64,000 bases of DNA from Pyrrhosoma nymphula (lineage: Eukaryota > Arthropoda > Insecta > Odonata > Coenagrionidae): NCBI GenBank assembly GCA_963573305.1, contig OY754339.1:72649376-72713375 (forward strand), in the 5' to 3' direction. The translations under genes and the position numbers were made by a program. The notes beneath the pieces are model-generated. The model was not told where the DNA came from. It did no database searches and saw only the letters and a list, made by a program, of their open reading frames with translations. Shown here in pieces: positions 24,700 through 36,830 of the stretch (position 1 is the stretch's first letter; the number at the start of each line of letters is the position of its first letter).

Positions 24700-25410
24700 T
24701 TGGATCGTAAGAACAATTACGAGGGCCAGGAAGTTTGAGAATATTAAACAGTAAATGGAGAAAGGTAAAATAGATGCTTTGAGTCTGTGCGAGGTGCGAT
24801 GGAAGAAAAGCGGAGACTATTTGAGTGATAGTTACAGAGTAATCTATATTGGGGGAGATGAGAGTCAAAATGGGGTAGGTATGGTACTGAATATAAAAAT
24901 GGGGCTGATGGTAGTTAACATTGAACAGGTGAGCGACACAATACTAGTGGTAGAAATGAAGGAACGCCCGACGAAATTCGTACTGGTCCAGGTAACCATC
25001 CCTACAAGCAACCATAGAGAGGAAGAGGTGGACGAGGTGAACGAGTAACTAGAAGAATTAATTTGAGAATTCCCGGGATAGAAAAACCTGATAGTGATGG
25101 GTGATTGGAATGGAGTGGTGGGGGAAGGGAGGGACGGATTTGAATTAGGAGGGCATTTTTTTAGGGACAATAAGTGATTGCGGTGAGAAAGCAGTCAAAT
25201 TTTGTAGAATAAATAAATTTATAGTGACAAACCCTTAGTTTTAACATCACCTCAGACGTAGGTACACATGGAAAATGCCGATTGATACTGGGAGATATCA
25301 AATTGATAACATTTTAATAAGGCATAGATTTAGGAACAGTGAAAAAAACTCGCGAAGCTATCCAGGGGCGGATGCGGACTCGGATCATAACTTGGTGATG
25401 ATGAACTGTT
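24700..25410 (+). pseudogene. LINE AP-endonuclease domain
   Basis: Reads IDALSLCEVRWKKSGDY, with the metal-binding Glu in the EVRW motif, then SYRVIYIGGDESQNGVGMVL and VLVQVTIPTSN. After the stop at 25046-25048 the same frame continues with LIVMGDWNGVVGEG, the DWN catalytic motif. It then continues in another frame with RRRYTWKMPIDTGRYQID and GADADSDHNLVMM, the SDH catalytic motif. Catalytic residues are still readable but several stops and a frameshift break the frame. The product would have nicked target DNA to prime reverse transcription. Confidence 0.85.
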
Positions 25411-25748
25411 AAGTGAGATTCTAAAGGCTTTGTAAAGTTAGGAAGATAAAGAGGTAGAACCTTGAAGTATTGAAAGGGTTGAAAAGGAGGGAATAAGAGC
25501 TGGTAGAAAAGAAAATAGGTGAAGCAAAGTGAATGGGAACAATCGAGAGAATATGGGATATTATAAAAACAGGCATATAAGGAGAGGCAGAGAAACCAAA
25601 ACAATCAGTGGAAAAGAGGAGTGTTAAGAAGCAGTGGGTTACGGAAGAAATTGATAATAAAATAGATGAGAGACGTACGAAGTGAAAACACGTCAAAACC
25701 GATATAGGAAAGAGGAAGTACAAGGAATTAAATAATAAACTCCGGCGA

Positions 25749-26432
25749 GTGACCAATTGGGCAAAGGAAAACTGGTGGAAGGGACAACGCGAGGAAATGG
25801 AAAAGCTACATGAAGAAAGTGAAGTGGGTGATTTATACGCCAAATTGAAAATGTTATCGGGTGGAAAGAGAGAGCAAACGATACCAAAGGTTACGGACAA
25901 AACAGGGAAGATATTTATCAAACAGGAAGATATCCAGGATGGGTGGATAGAATACGTAGAGAAGCTATATAACAGAGAGAATAGACCTGTGAACCTAGAT
26001 ATAGAGAATGAAAGAACAATAGATAAGGATAATCTCGGACCGGAGTTACTTGACATCGAAATAGAGAGATCATTAAGGAAGATGAAGGGTAGAAAAGCCG
26101 TGGGAACCGATAACCTACCTTCGGAGCTACTGAAGAACCTAGTTACTACAGTTTTAGTCGAACTACAGTTTTAGGTCGCGGGGTGCGGCAAGGGTGCCCG
26201 TTTTCTCCTTTGCTTTTCAACATCTATGCTGAGGAAATGGTAAAAAAGGCATGGGATGAGCTCGATGTGCGAATCAAAGTAGGAGGCCAGCAAATATAGT
26301 CGGTTACATTCGCGGACGACCAGGCGTTGGCCAGTCGGTCATCGAATGCATTTCAAGCTTTACTAAATGCATTGGAAAAGCAGTGCGAGAAATACGTGAT
26401 GAAGATTTATCATAAGAAAACAAAAGTAGTGT
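25749..26432 (+). pseudogene. LINE reverse transcriptase, N-part and catalytic core
   Basis: The open frame 25749-26174 includes QEDIQDGWIEYVEKLYN and ends in MKGRKAVGTDNLPSELLKNL, the conserved start of the RT fingers. It then jumps, by deletion, to RGVRQGCPFSPLLFNIYAEE and VTFADDQALASRS, the palm with the catalytic FADD box (YADD in most families). A stop lies just before SVTFADD. The stretch stops at KTKVV, where the palindrome at 26438 begins. Confidence 0.88.
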
Positions 26433-26437
26433 GAGAC

Positions 26438-26627
26438 GTCCAGCACTGTTCTTTTTGGGTAACGCGCCTCAGGATTTTAAAACACCAACGTCTCTTCTCC
26501 TTTGCCGAAGACCTCATCAAGGCTAATGATTAATTCGTTAGCCCTGACGTTAGGTCTCCGGCAACGGAGAATAAACGTTGGCTTTTTAAATCCTGACGCG
26601 GGTTACACAAAAAGAACAGTGCTGGAC
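26438..26627. mobile_element. 190-bp palindromic element with hammerhead-like core, inside a LINE
   Basis: Begins GTCCAGCACTGTTCTTTTTG and ends with its inverse, and the two halves pair nearly throughout around GGCTAATGATTAATTCGTT (26521-26543). It sits inside the RTE-like LINE, between KTKVV and the thumb region, so it inserted into or replaced LINE sequence. Each arm contains a hammerhead-like series: CTGACGT, GGTCTCCGGCAACGGAGA, then ATAAACGTTGG in the right arm; in the left arm, inverted, TTGATGAGGTCTTCGGC and GAGACGTTGG. I find no flanking duplication. Comparable palindromes lie at 30826-31170 and 55964-56162. Confidence 0.8.
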
Positions 26628-26699
26628 AAACATGGACCGCGAAAGTTTTAATAATTTGAAAAGTAATGAGGTTTTCTGGGACAAAGAAAGCGAGGCCGG

Positions 26700-27225
26700 T
26701 CATAAAATTTGGAGGGCACAAGCTAGAGTAAGTAGAACAATTTAATCACTGCGGTAGTACGCTAGAATAAAATGGGCATAGTAGCAAAGACATTAGGAGG
26801 AGAATAGCGCTAGCGAAGGAAGCGTTCAATGATAGAAGGGAGCTGATGACGGGGACCTGAAGTAAGGATGTAAAAATGAATAAAAAAGACGCTGTTTGGC
26901 GTATAGACGTGGTCTCTGAGAAATGATGACGGAAATAGGCTGAATGAGTTCAAGATGTGGGTGTGGAGGAGGATGGAGAAGGTGTGGTGGACGGAAAGGA
27001 AGGCAAATGAGGAAGTTCTTGACCTAGTTGGTGAGGAGAGGAAACTTCTAGATGAGATAAGGGGAATGTAGGGTCGGTGGTTGGAAGGGGTAATGAGGGT
27101 CGATGGTTTGCTGAAGGCCGTGATAGTGGGAAGGATGTTGGGAAAGCGGGGAAGGGGAAGAAAGAGAATAGGTTTCATGGACGGGATGAAGAAAAACAGG
27201 ACTTACGCTGAGATGAAGTAAGAAA
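26700..27225 (+). pseudogene. LINE reverse transcriptase thumb and C-terminus
   Basis: Frames read VEQFNHCGSTLE, a stop, DIRRRIALAKEAFNDRRELM, then FKMWVWRRMEKVWWTERKAN, EEVLDLVGEERKLLDEIRG, GLLKAVIVGRMLGKRGRGRK and GFMDGMKKNRTYAEMK. These are the thumb and C-terminal motifs of RTE-type LINEs in the correct order, split over frameshifts. The piece continues the element interrupted at 26438. Confidence 0.85.
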
Positions 27226-27260
27226 TACTAGAGGTAGATAAGGCACTGCACGTGTCAGAG

Positions 27261-30200
27261 TTTGTTGGATATTCTATGACTTTCATCTTAACCTACCTTT
27301 AATCAGTAGATTACTCAGATGATGATGATGAATGCTATCCACATGATGTCGAAACCATGATCGATTGTTAAAAATTCAAAAAGTGTGGAGTATTTTCTTA
27401 CTTAACATATTGAATTATAATTAGGGTTTTATATAAGAAATTATTTTAGTATTACTCTTCAATGAATTACCTTTCATCGGATAAAATAATATTTTGAAAT
27501 AAAGTAGAACTGATAATAGGCGGTACAATATGAAAAAATAGGTAAATACTCCAAATTGAGATACCAGCTGCATCCCAGCACTGGCTATACTAACTTATGT
27601 TAAATCATGGAAGGAAACTTATTATAAACGTATTAATGCAGAAAATAAAATAATAAGGCATTTCCAAGTAAATTTATTTTTGATACACCTGCTGGATTTG
27701 ACGCACGATTATTTTGGTAAAAATCTAAAAAATTAGAAATATGTGAAAAAGTTGTTCATCCTCACTTCTCTATAACTTAAATAAGAATGAACATCGCGGG
27801 TGTTCCAACACCCCACGCTTCTTGCCCTTGTGGTGTTAGATATGCATTTGTGGATCTTTTTGATCTTGAGTGATCTTCCTATTTGTTTAGCAAATGTTTT
27901 CCCCTTCTACGCCGTCCATGTTCTCACGCCTTCGGCACTCCTCTTCTCTTGCTGCTTAAAAAAACTTCCTCGCATATAAATAACGGTCGATCTTCATCCT
28001 GCAACTGCTTAAAGATTCGCTATGAACGATATACCAGCATGATCTTCTCTTGCTCTTTAGTCAAAACATTGTCGACTTTGGACGTTGTAGGATATATGAA
28101 CTTATTATAACGCTCTTATATTCGAATATTTTTAGATATCGAATGAAAAATGGGATGTAACACGTGTGCATAAGTCATCTTCTTTCCAGATGAATCCAAA
28201 ACTACTGCTGCAGCTTCTCAATTTTAGTGGTCGATCTAACAATTTTAAGGCTACACTCCTACTCAATCCGTAGAAGAAAGGACTTGTAGAGGGTGAGGTT
28301 TTTGGAAAATTAATGACAAGGGACACATTCCGAATTAAAAACCGGAATTTTATGAGAGAATAATTGCAAGTAACAAATTAAATGAGTTAGAATTTAAAAG
28401 AAATAAAGGCGCGTGCGGCATTCAGCCAATAGTGTGATTGACAGGCACTACATAACATGTAAAGTAGAAAACACATTGCCTTCTATTAACATCAGTAGGG
28501 TTTTTAATCGGTTTGAAAATAAATAAATATGTAAAAAGTAATCTAACGTAAATAAATTGTCTATATTTACGTTTTGGTTTTAAACATAATTTTTATAATA
28601 TTTTAAATATGATATTCTGGTACGGAGAAAGCTATCGCATATGTACTCTAAAGGAGGGGCGAAAAGGTCTATTTTGTGATGGTGTGTTGCAAGTCTTGTA
28701 TTGATTGAAGTTAATTTTTATTCTAATGTGTAGCCTTCCGTTGAAACTTATATTGACTAGTTCTTTGTTAGTTATGTATCAATTTATGTTTGAAAAAAAT
28801 ATGCATTGAGCAAGAAGATAAAAATACATATAGATTAGGAAGGAGAGCTAGGTATTTGGCATGAATTGACTCCTGTAAATTTATAGTATGGTTTCAGAAC
28901 ATAATTTTGCTGTAGTATATTGACAGTTGATTCATCCTCAGCGTCATTGTGTTTTTCTTTTGTTGGTTATGTATCGATTTGAGTGTGAAAAAAATATACA
29001 TTGAGCAAGAATAGAAAAATACTTATAGATATTAATTTTTCTTTTTTCCCGTTTACATTACTAGCTTTCTACGCTAGCGAACTCGTACGCTATTAATCAT
29101 CATTCAACCTTAGTTACTCTTGCGTGGTAAACAATAATTTTAAAAAGTTGACTAGGGTTGGTGATAACTGGAGTTCATACGGAAAACGTTTTACTGACTT
29201 CCGATTTAATGTGGCAGAAAGCAAGTAATGCAAAAGGGACATTTGTAAATTAACGGTAAGTTGGTACTTGATCAGTATCGGTCTTTCACTGTCACCTTGT
29301 GGGAAAATAACTGCTTACTTTTACATGGACACTAGGAGTGCATTCAGTGATATATAGGGCGAAATCAATTATGAATTAGCTGAGACGTAAAGGTCCAATA
29401 TGAATTTGGAAGATCTATTCTATCGATTATCAATTATCTGAAGTATTAGTAGGTAGCAATTATGAATTTGAAATATCTACTCAGTAATCTGTAGTAGCAC
29501 CATGGCCACAATCTTTCACGTTCTATTTTCCCATGCAGCAGGATGTCATCTCCCTCTCTTCCTGTTCCTCTCACTCGTACACGAATCGAGCTCCACACCG
29601 CACATGGGAATCACTTCAGCCCACGTAAGCCGGGGCTCGTCAAAGCAAAAAAGGAGAAAAAAAGAAGCTCGTCGCACGAAATCCGGGCTTATTCTCCTTT
29701 CGAATTACCATTTCCGTCGCGGTGGAATTGCGGGGAAGAGAGTGAAAGAGGGGGGTGGAGGGGGGATGGGAGATGGGGATGGGGTTGAATGGGGATGGGA
29801 GAGAGGGAGAAGCAGGTATGGAAAGAGGGGAGAAAGAATTTCATGCCCTTACGCCTCCACCGATTCAAAGAGAAAATCCAGCTTTTTTTAACCCTCGAAT
29901 CAAAGAGTAGGAGAGCCGGGTAATAAGCGGTAATGACACCTCATACTTCAATGCAGCTGAGAAATGTTTGAGGTGCTTTCGAGCAATCCGAGCTGATTTT
30001 ATATTTTTTAAACCTCCTTGAAGTTTTTCCTCCTTCTTCTTTTTCCTATCACACGAAAAGTGATTGTAACGGTGAAAAACGTTTCTTTTTCCAACCCTAA
30101 AACACTTCGTGACTGTCTAGCTGTTGTTCAGCGGCCATTTTAATAAATTCATAGAGATACGTTCATTGGATCATAACGTCAGAAATAGTTCTCACTTGCA

Positions 30201-30812
30201 ATTTAATATGATTTAGGGTGCTTCTTAATCTTAAATAAAACGCAATGCACTCCGAAGAACTTCTTTTCTGCATTAACAGATTTGGAATCACAGAAAAAGA
30301 CATTATCTTTCTGATATGTCCTCCACCAAAAATATCCGGACAATTTAATATAAAAACCTAACGTATTTGGATAAATATCCAAAGTTTCAATGACGGGTAA
30401 TATCCAACAAAGGTGCACGCCAGTATATGTACAAAGCCATGAATATTTTTATCACCATTTTTGTTTTTAATGGCTCGATTTTCGAATGTAATTTAGCAGT
30501 GGTAGAAATTCGGCAAGAATTTTTCAGTGAAAGAAAAGATTATGTCGTACAATATTTTTAATCATGAAATATCAATTGAAAGGAGTGAAACATTAGGCTT
30601 TATTATGGCAGCTTTCTCTGATGGAAGCGTAATGTATTTTTCAGCACTGGTATTATTTTTTTATCAAAGAAAAAACTCTTTATAATAAGAAAATTAGACT
30701 GGCATAAACGTTATATTAAAACTAAAAATAGAAGAAAAGAGAAAAAAGGAATAGAAAACTAATTTAAAAATAATGTATACTTAATCCTTAATATTTTTTA
30801 ATTCCCAGGAAA
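27261..30812. other. No recognisable gene
   Basis: Mostly AT-rich. Minus-strand frames around 27800-28330 are somewhat longer than their surroundings (QLQDEDRPLFICEEVF; KLLDRPLKLRSCSS) but I recognise no family. Near-duplicate phrases (TTGAGCAAGAA, GTTATGTATCAATTT) recur at about 28770-28830 and 28960-29020, an old local duplication. A G-rich tract at 29744-29830 is listed separately. Confidence 0.4.
29744..29830 (+). other. G-rich tract with quadruplex potential
   Basis: Dense GGG and GGGG runs (GGGGGGTGGAGGGGGGATGG, then GGGATGGGGTTG and GGGGATGGGAG) on the plus strand, within a GC-richer 400-bp patch (29500-29900). Opposing open frames here follow from composition. I see no gene. Confidence 0.65.
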
Positions 30813-30825
30813 TATTTTAGAAATG

Positions 30826-31170
30826 ATGTTTGATTACAGGCTTTCCCGGCGAATAGTGCTGATAAGTTCTTCTTGGGTTTCCCACCGGGTTAGGCTTTCC
30901 ATGATTGCCGACGTTTCGGCAAGAGACTTTCCTGCCGTTTTCAAGGCTCTGGATGCGAACGGTCTGGGTTTTCCACTCTGTTCCTCCCACCGTGGTCTGA
31001 CCACCGAGGTCCAATGAACGGAGACTACGGTGGGAGGAACAGAATATTAAGACTGGAAAACCAAGACCGTCCGCATCCAGAGCTTTGAAAATGGCAGGAA
31101 AGTCTCCTGCCGAAGCGTCGGCAATCATGGGAAGCCTAACCTGGATGGAAACCCGTGAAGAACTCATCAG
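30826..31170. mobile_element. Palindromic element with 13-bp target duplication (copy 1)
   Basis: Flanked by TATTTTAGAAATG at 30813-30825 and 31171-31183, a perfect 13-bp direct repeat. Inside, 30852-30999 pairs with 31020-31175 as two inverted units sharing GGGTTTCCCACCGGGTTAGG, GATTGCCGACG, CAAGGCTCTGGATGCG and CCTCCCACCGT, with a loop of about 20 bp. The left end carries 26 extra bases (TTTGATTACAGGCTTTCCCG) absent on the right. Each unit, read outward, contains GAA(A/G)CGTCGGC preceded by GGCAGGAAAGTCTCCTGCC, like the hammerhead-bearing pseudo-LTRs of Penelope-like elements. Long, variable-length duplications fit target-primed retrotransposition better than cut-and-paste. Confidence 0.85.
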
Positions 31171-31183
31171 TATTTTAGAAATG

Positions 31184-32695
31184 CCTTCATGTAACTTATT
31201 CCATTCTGAAACTCTTCATTCAAGTAGGAGTTTCAATTCTATTCAAGTAGGAGTATTTTAAAATGTTAGTTCATTCCTATACACATTTTATTTTGTGGTT
31301 ATGACCCTTCCCTCATAAGTAGCAGGTTGTATCCAACCTTAAAGTCATTTCGAGCAAAGCGTCTCCCATTTTTAGGGATTTATAAATCCCACATAGTCAA
31401 TTTTTCATCCTTCTCCCTTCCAGAGTTTTCCACCCCAGGGTCATTATCATTGTTGTGACGCTGTCCCTCTTTTTTGTTTGCTAAAATATTCCTCACTGCT
31501 TTCCTTAACACTTTTTCTATTTCTCTTAACATTATTTTGACTCCTATGTGAAAATTGATTAGTAAAAATTCTTTAATATGCCAATTTGCATTTTTTTTTA
31601 CTTCACAGGTGGGTTTGTGCAACTTCAAGTACCCATTTGCAACATCTTGGACACTATCGCATAACCTCTTTGACTACTTCACAAGCTGAAGACAGACGGG
31701 CTATTTTCACACCGTTGATCACCGGGAGATTCAACCGCAAAGTTCTGGTATAAATGAAATTCACTATATTGAGTTTTGATTTTTCTGTCCCAGTATAGTT
31801 CTTTTAGAGGTTTAAGATCAGAGGAGACTCTCTGTGACATTTTTTGGCCGTAAACTTTCGTTAATTTCTCCCCTATGCCTCAAATAAACTTTGGCGAGTC
31901 TATAAACCCCATCTTTCTCGACGGTTGCCAGTTTTGGTGATGTTCACTGTCAATGAAGCACTAGTGGTCTACTCTCTAAACACCTTGGTAATAATGACAT
32001 GTGAAAATAGCATACTGTCGTATGATATCGACTAAGTATCACATGCTGCGCAGCCTCTCCATACTTTCCAATTACTTATTGTTATCGCATGTGGACAAGA
32101 TTTTAAGATATTTGAACACCATAATGCTAAATCGGCCACTAGTGGTCCCTTTCCAAAACGCCGTGATAACTATCACGTGCAAAAAAACTGATTTTATTGC
32201 ATCGTTTCGTTGACATAGCATTATGGAGTCGTCACTTCCTGACCACATGGGATAATTATTGTTTGGAAAATATGATGTGGCCATTTAGCATGCTAAGCTT
32301 CTATGACGCGTGCGATAATTATCACGAAATTTCGAGATAATTTTTCGAGAAAGAGACCTCCCAGAAAAGATCGCAAGGAAGACAATTACCGTATGTCGAC
32401 GGGCGACAAAATTTGCAGACCCGCTCCCTCCCCTTGGATCTGTAGCCAAGTGCTCGATTGGGATACTGAGCCGCCCACGTCTCTAATGATACGAAATAAG
32501 AACGACTCAAAACAGAAAACGAATCACTCATCAACTTCCTAAATAGCCAGATGTTTTTTTGTGGAACTGGTTCTTTTCATGTTCTTTTCTATTGCATCTC
32601 TTACAATAAACTTACGGCAGCTCTCAAAATAAATGATTGGTTGAACCATTTATGAGGAGTTTATCGTTATATGGTTAGGGAAGCTTGGCTTTACG
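31184..32695. other. No gene; weak degenerate tandem duplication
   Basis: CACTAGTGGTC at 31959 and 32137 begin loosely similar stretches (AAACACCTTGGTAATAATGA against AAACGCCGTGATAACTATCA), period about 178 bp and much decayed. A third partial echo (GATAATTATCACGAAATT) lies near 32311. No coding family recognised. Confidence 0.35.
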
Positions 32696-32830
32696 GGTAG
32701 ATGAGACGTGGTTAAGTCCTCGCCTGCCTAACCAAAGGTCGCTGGTTCGAATCCCGCCTGGGTAGGATTGTCACCTCCCAGGGCATGGTTGTGTATGTTC
32801 GTCTATGTATAAAATTAGTAGCAATTAGGC
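32696..32830 (+). repeat. tRNA-derived SINE (tRNA-Gly-like head)
   Basis: TGGTTAAGTCCTCGCCTGCC followed by CGCTGGTTCGAATCCCGCC gives an A-box region, an anticodon arm resembling Gly-GCC and a strong B box. The acceptor stem does not close and a non-tRNA body follows (ATTGTCACCTCCCAGGGCAT), so it is SINE rather than a functional tRNA. Confidence 0.65.
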
Positions 32831-32849
32831 TTCGGCTGTTATCAATAGA

Positions 32850-35800
32850 GACATTATTATATGATGAAGGTGATCGGGTCTTTATTGTGGCTAAAAAACT
32901 GGCTTCCCGTTACTGAGCGCTCGCAAGAGCGCGCGTGATGCATTGCCAATGAGATGTCGGATTTCGAAGATAATGACTTCCCAACTCCACCCTCGTTTCG
33001 CTTTTTAAACCTCCTACCACCTCTCGAGCGTTTAATTGTCGGCCATTTTACACGCAACAGAGCAAAAAAACAAGAGAATCTCTAGAAACGTACTCCTGTC
33101 ATGCAATCTCGCACGATATGTATGGAGAGCCAACATGTGTTGTTTTATTAAAATAATACCTGGAAATAACCCGTTTCTCATGGATAAAATAACGTTTATT
33201 TCTAAGCAAAATTCTGTTCTGAAGCCGAATGATATATTTTTCTAAGTGTCAAACTTTACGACAGATCCCTAAATCCCCTTTATTCTCAATATATTTATTT
33301 GCATATTTAGTTTATATTTTTTACCAAATACCTCAATTACCAATATTGCCTCCATTCTAAAAATTATCTCCTAGGCAACTACATAAACAACAGCCTGTTT
33401 ATAGTAAACAAACGCATATAGTAAACAAACTGTCTACATTTTTAATATAGTTACTGCTATGATTTTTATTTAATTTCATTTACTTCCACGGCTCGATATA
33501 AAATCCAATTGATTGCAATAAACGCGCAGGAAACAATGTTTTTACTTCATAAATTTCAATTACCTTAAAAATTTTTTCCACTTACTGTTAAAAATCATGT
33601 TGATGGTAAAAACTATACAAATGAATATTTTGTAATTTATACTTAATTTCGTGCGAAATTGTTTGATAAATCGAAAATGCGACTTAAATAATTCAAGACT
33701 TTTTCCTTGCTGTTTTCTTTAAGCGAGTCTTTCCATCAGCTTCCTTTCACGCAGTTGGCTTGAATAAAAACGGAGGGGATAGAGGTGGTAAATCATTCCT
33801 AAGAGTGTAGCCGTTGAAAGAAATTAGCCACTTAAATATTCACAAGCTTGCAGAAAAGGATAATTCTGAGACCGCGGTTGAATTTACGGCATACCAATTA
33901 AGAAAAGCTTAAACAATAATATCCCTTAGGCTGAGGACATCTTTTATGGTAATCGCGGTTTGCGGTAGTTTGAATTTAAAAAGCCGTGGCAGCCAGCGTT
34001 GACTGCAAAGAAAAATAATTGCGAAACATGCTGTTTTTAGAATTCCTAGTCTTCTCAGTTAACGGAGTGTAAATCCATGAGTTCTATCACAAAACAGTTA
34101 ATTAAAGCCCAGCTACATTTCAACGATAGTGACTTTGACACCATTTTCCTACGTATTTCCTCTGGTGTCGTGGGCGTTTCATTAACATATTGAATTTCAA
34201 ATTTATCACGAATGTGCCTGATACCACAATTCTTTTACATTGTACAGTCACTTTACTTTCTCCAAAGCCATTTTGAACCGAAATTTCAAACTATTTTGCC
34301 CTCTATAATATGTGCCAACTTCTTTATAGCATATAATTCATATTTAAAAGACATTGTTTCATATTCAGACATGATAAAAAAAGAGCTATTAATCTAATAC
34401 CATGGATTCTTCGATTGTATCGATATTGTTCGGGCATCTGCAAAAACATATTAATCCACTTAACTGATGACATAATAGTAAATAATATCAGTAACTTCTT
34501 GATAAGTAGATTTTAACGAATTTTCATTACATATTTCGCCAGTTTTTTTTTCATATTAAAAAATGTTGAGTTCATATCACGTGAAACATTGAAGTCATGA
34601 ATGGAAGACTGAGGATTAGCAAATAAAATTAGGAGTGAGCTAGGGAGAACAAATATAGGAAGAATAAATGAGGGCCTTGAGAGTCAAAGTAATACAATAA
34701 ACACGAAAAACGATATACTCGTATGTGTGTATGTTCTAAGTTGGTACCGCCGGGTACCGTCAGGTAGCTACAGGAAAATGAATACAAGTGTTCGAACGAT
34801 GCTGCAATCTAGCCGCCGAACACTTAAGCTACTTGCTTCTTGTCATTTCTTACCGGGGTAAAGTGATACAGGTGACACTGGACGATGTTTGTTACTTCTA
34901 TTTCTTTGACTCTCAGGCCCTTATAATGACCTGTGTTCCGTACGAAGTCGCTCTTAGTTCGTGTATCCATCCCCTTTAATTAAAATTTAGTGATTATTAC
35001 TTATTCTCAGTTGAATGTGAATTTTTCTCAGGATTTCCACCTCATCCGGTGTTTAACTGCTACCGACTTTTCAATGGCTGGCACTGCCGTCGACCTCAGG
35101 TTGTTGATGCCGGGACGGATTCGTACGATGGCAGGGCCTTTCAACCCAATGCTTCCTGGCCCTCTTATGCATTGTCAATTTATAACAATTTCCATTTAAT
35201 TAATTAAAAATTTAATTAATTAAATAGAAATTAATCAAAAACTAAATTGATTGACGCCTCCATTTCATTGCTTTAAATTCTCCACTTCTATTATCATTTT
35301 TTCGACTAAACTATATGTTTGTAGGGCAGGAAAGAGTTTCCACCAATTCATCACTCACTCTCACCTGTAAAATAATGTTGTTTCAAGAAAAAGTTGTGAA
35401 ACATATCTTTTATAAAGTGAGATTCTGATGACCTTATTTCAGGATGGGGAGGTAACTTATTCATGTGTGTGGCGCAGATATGAAAATAATGGCAAACATT
35501 TCTTATAACTTCTTCTTATAAGATGGAGTCATCTTAATCTTCTCTAAATTTAATCTTTTTTATAGTTATTCTCCTAAATTATGACCTATGTTTGTTTATT
35601 ATTGACGATACTTATTTCTTAAAATATTCATCAATATTTTATGAAAAAACTATATCAGTGTACGTATATTATTGTAGGTTTATTTATTTTACTAATAATT
35701 TTCGTAAAACAATATTAGTACCGACTTCACCATTTTGGACTGTAAAGGTGGTGGCAGTTGTTTAAAATACCATTCGTGACAAATAAATTATGAATACCTG

Positions 35801-36825
35801 CCTCAGACCACTCTTGGGCTAGAACGTAGAACGAAGTTCCCACGATTTTTATTCCATTCAGTAGACTTGTTCCAAAATTAATTATAACCATTTATTTTGC
35901 GATTGATATTTTCACGAAAACTTTTCATTTCATGAAGTCTTAACTCATACTTTAATTCCGAAGTAATATTTTTTATGTAATTATAAATAATGTTTTACTA
36001 ATTTAATTGGAGAAGGCGTTTTTGAAAGCCGATAGTGATAGATTGCTTTTAAGTTCGAAAACTGCAATATATAGCGGTTATATTTAAATGCCGTTAACTA
36101 TTATAATTTTATTCCATTAATCATGTCACTTTTTTATCCACAACCGCAAGCTTATTCTTTATTTTCAAGAAAATTTAAATCAAATACTAATATCTCAGAT
36201 ACTTATAAATTGTCTGTGATTATTGGTAATGTAATTGCATCACGTCACATTTATATTAAATTATTTTATTTTTTAACCGGCTTCGGCGTTAAAGGTGGTC
36301 CTGAAATAAGATCGTGATTAATAAATAATACGTTATATACTTGCAATAAATGGCATATGATCTATTAAGAACGTGGTTGAAACTATTACTTTAGGAATTA
36401 TATTTCATTAAGTTTTTTCACTACTATAGTAACAAATAAATTGCTGCAATACTTTGTATATTTTTGTGAAAATCGCTGTTAATTATTAAGCAATCCAAAA
36501 TAGTAATGAAAAAGGAATACTAAATGAAACTAGAAAAATCGTTTTCCGCTTAGAGATAGAATCTAACTTCTAGTTTCCAATGCAGAGAATGAGATTAATA
36601 TAAAACAACCATGAGGAATTCTCTATAGTGGTACCAGTGTAGACGTTAATTTGCAGAAATTATAGGTTGAGCATGAAGAATATTTAAAACAGTAAAAACT
36701 ACTATAAAAGTTGGAAATATGTTCGTTCTAATTTATGAAATGAATATTTATGACAAATTTTCTATCCAAACTAAAATTTCATTTTCTGTCTTTTTTTGTC
36801 ATTTTTTCATTAAAGTATCTCCATT
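32850..36825. other. No recognisable gene
   Basis: About 4 kb of AT-rich sequence with only short frames. A perfect AT palindrome (ATTTAATTAATTAAA, two A's, then its inverse) lies at 35194-35225. No coding remnant, TIR pair or SINE head was found. Confidence 0.45.
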
Positions 36826-36830
36826 ATACG

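Larger units (their letters stand above)
24500..27260 (+). mobile_element. RTE-like LINE (endonuclease plus reverse transcriptase), decayed
   Basis: A near full-length but heavily mutated non-LTR retrotransposon. In order: a GC-richer possible 5' leader (24500-24700), an AP-type endonuclease (24700-25410), a linker (25410-25748), reverse transcriptase N-part (25749-26174), catalytic core (26175-26432), an unrelated palindrome (26438-26627), and the RT thumb and C-terminus (26700-27225). Protein motifs match the family often annotated in arthropods and vertebrates as craniofacial development protein 2-like. A deletion between 26150 and 26170 removes part of the fingers/palm. No target duplication was found. 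Confidence 0.85.
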
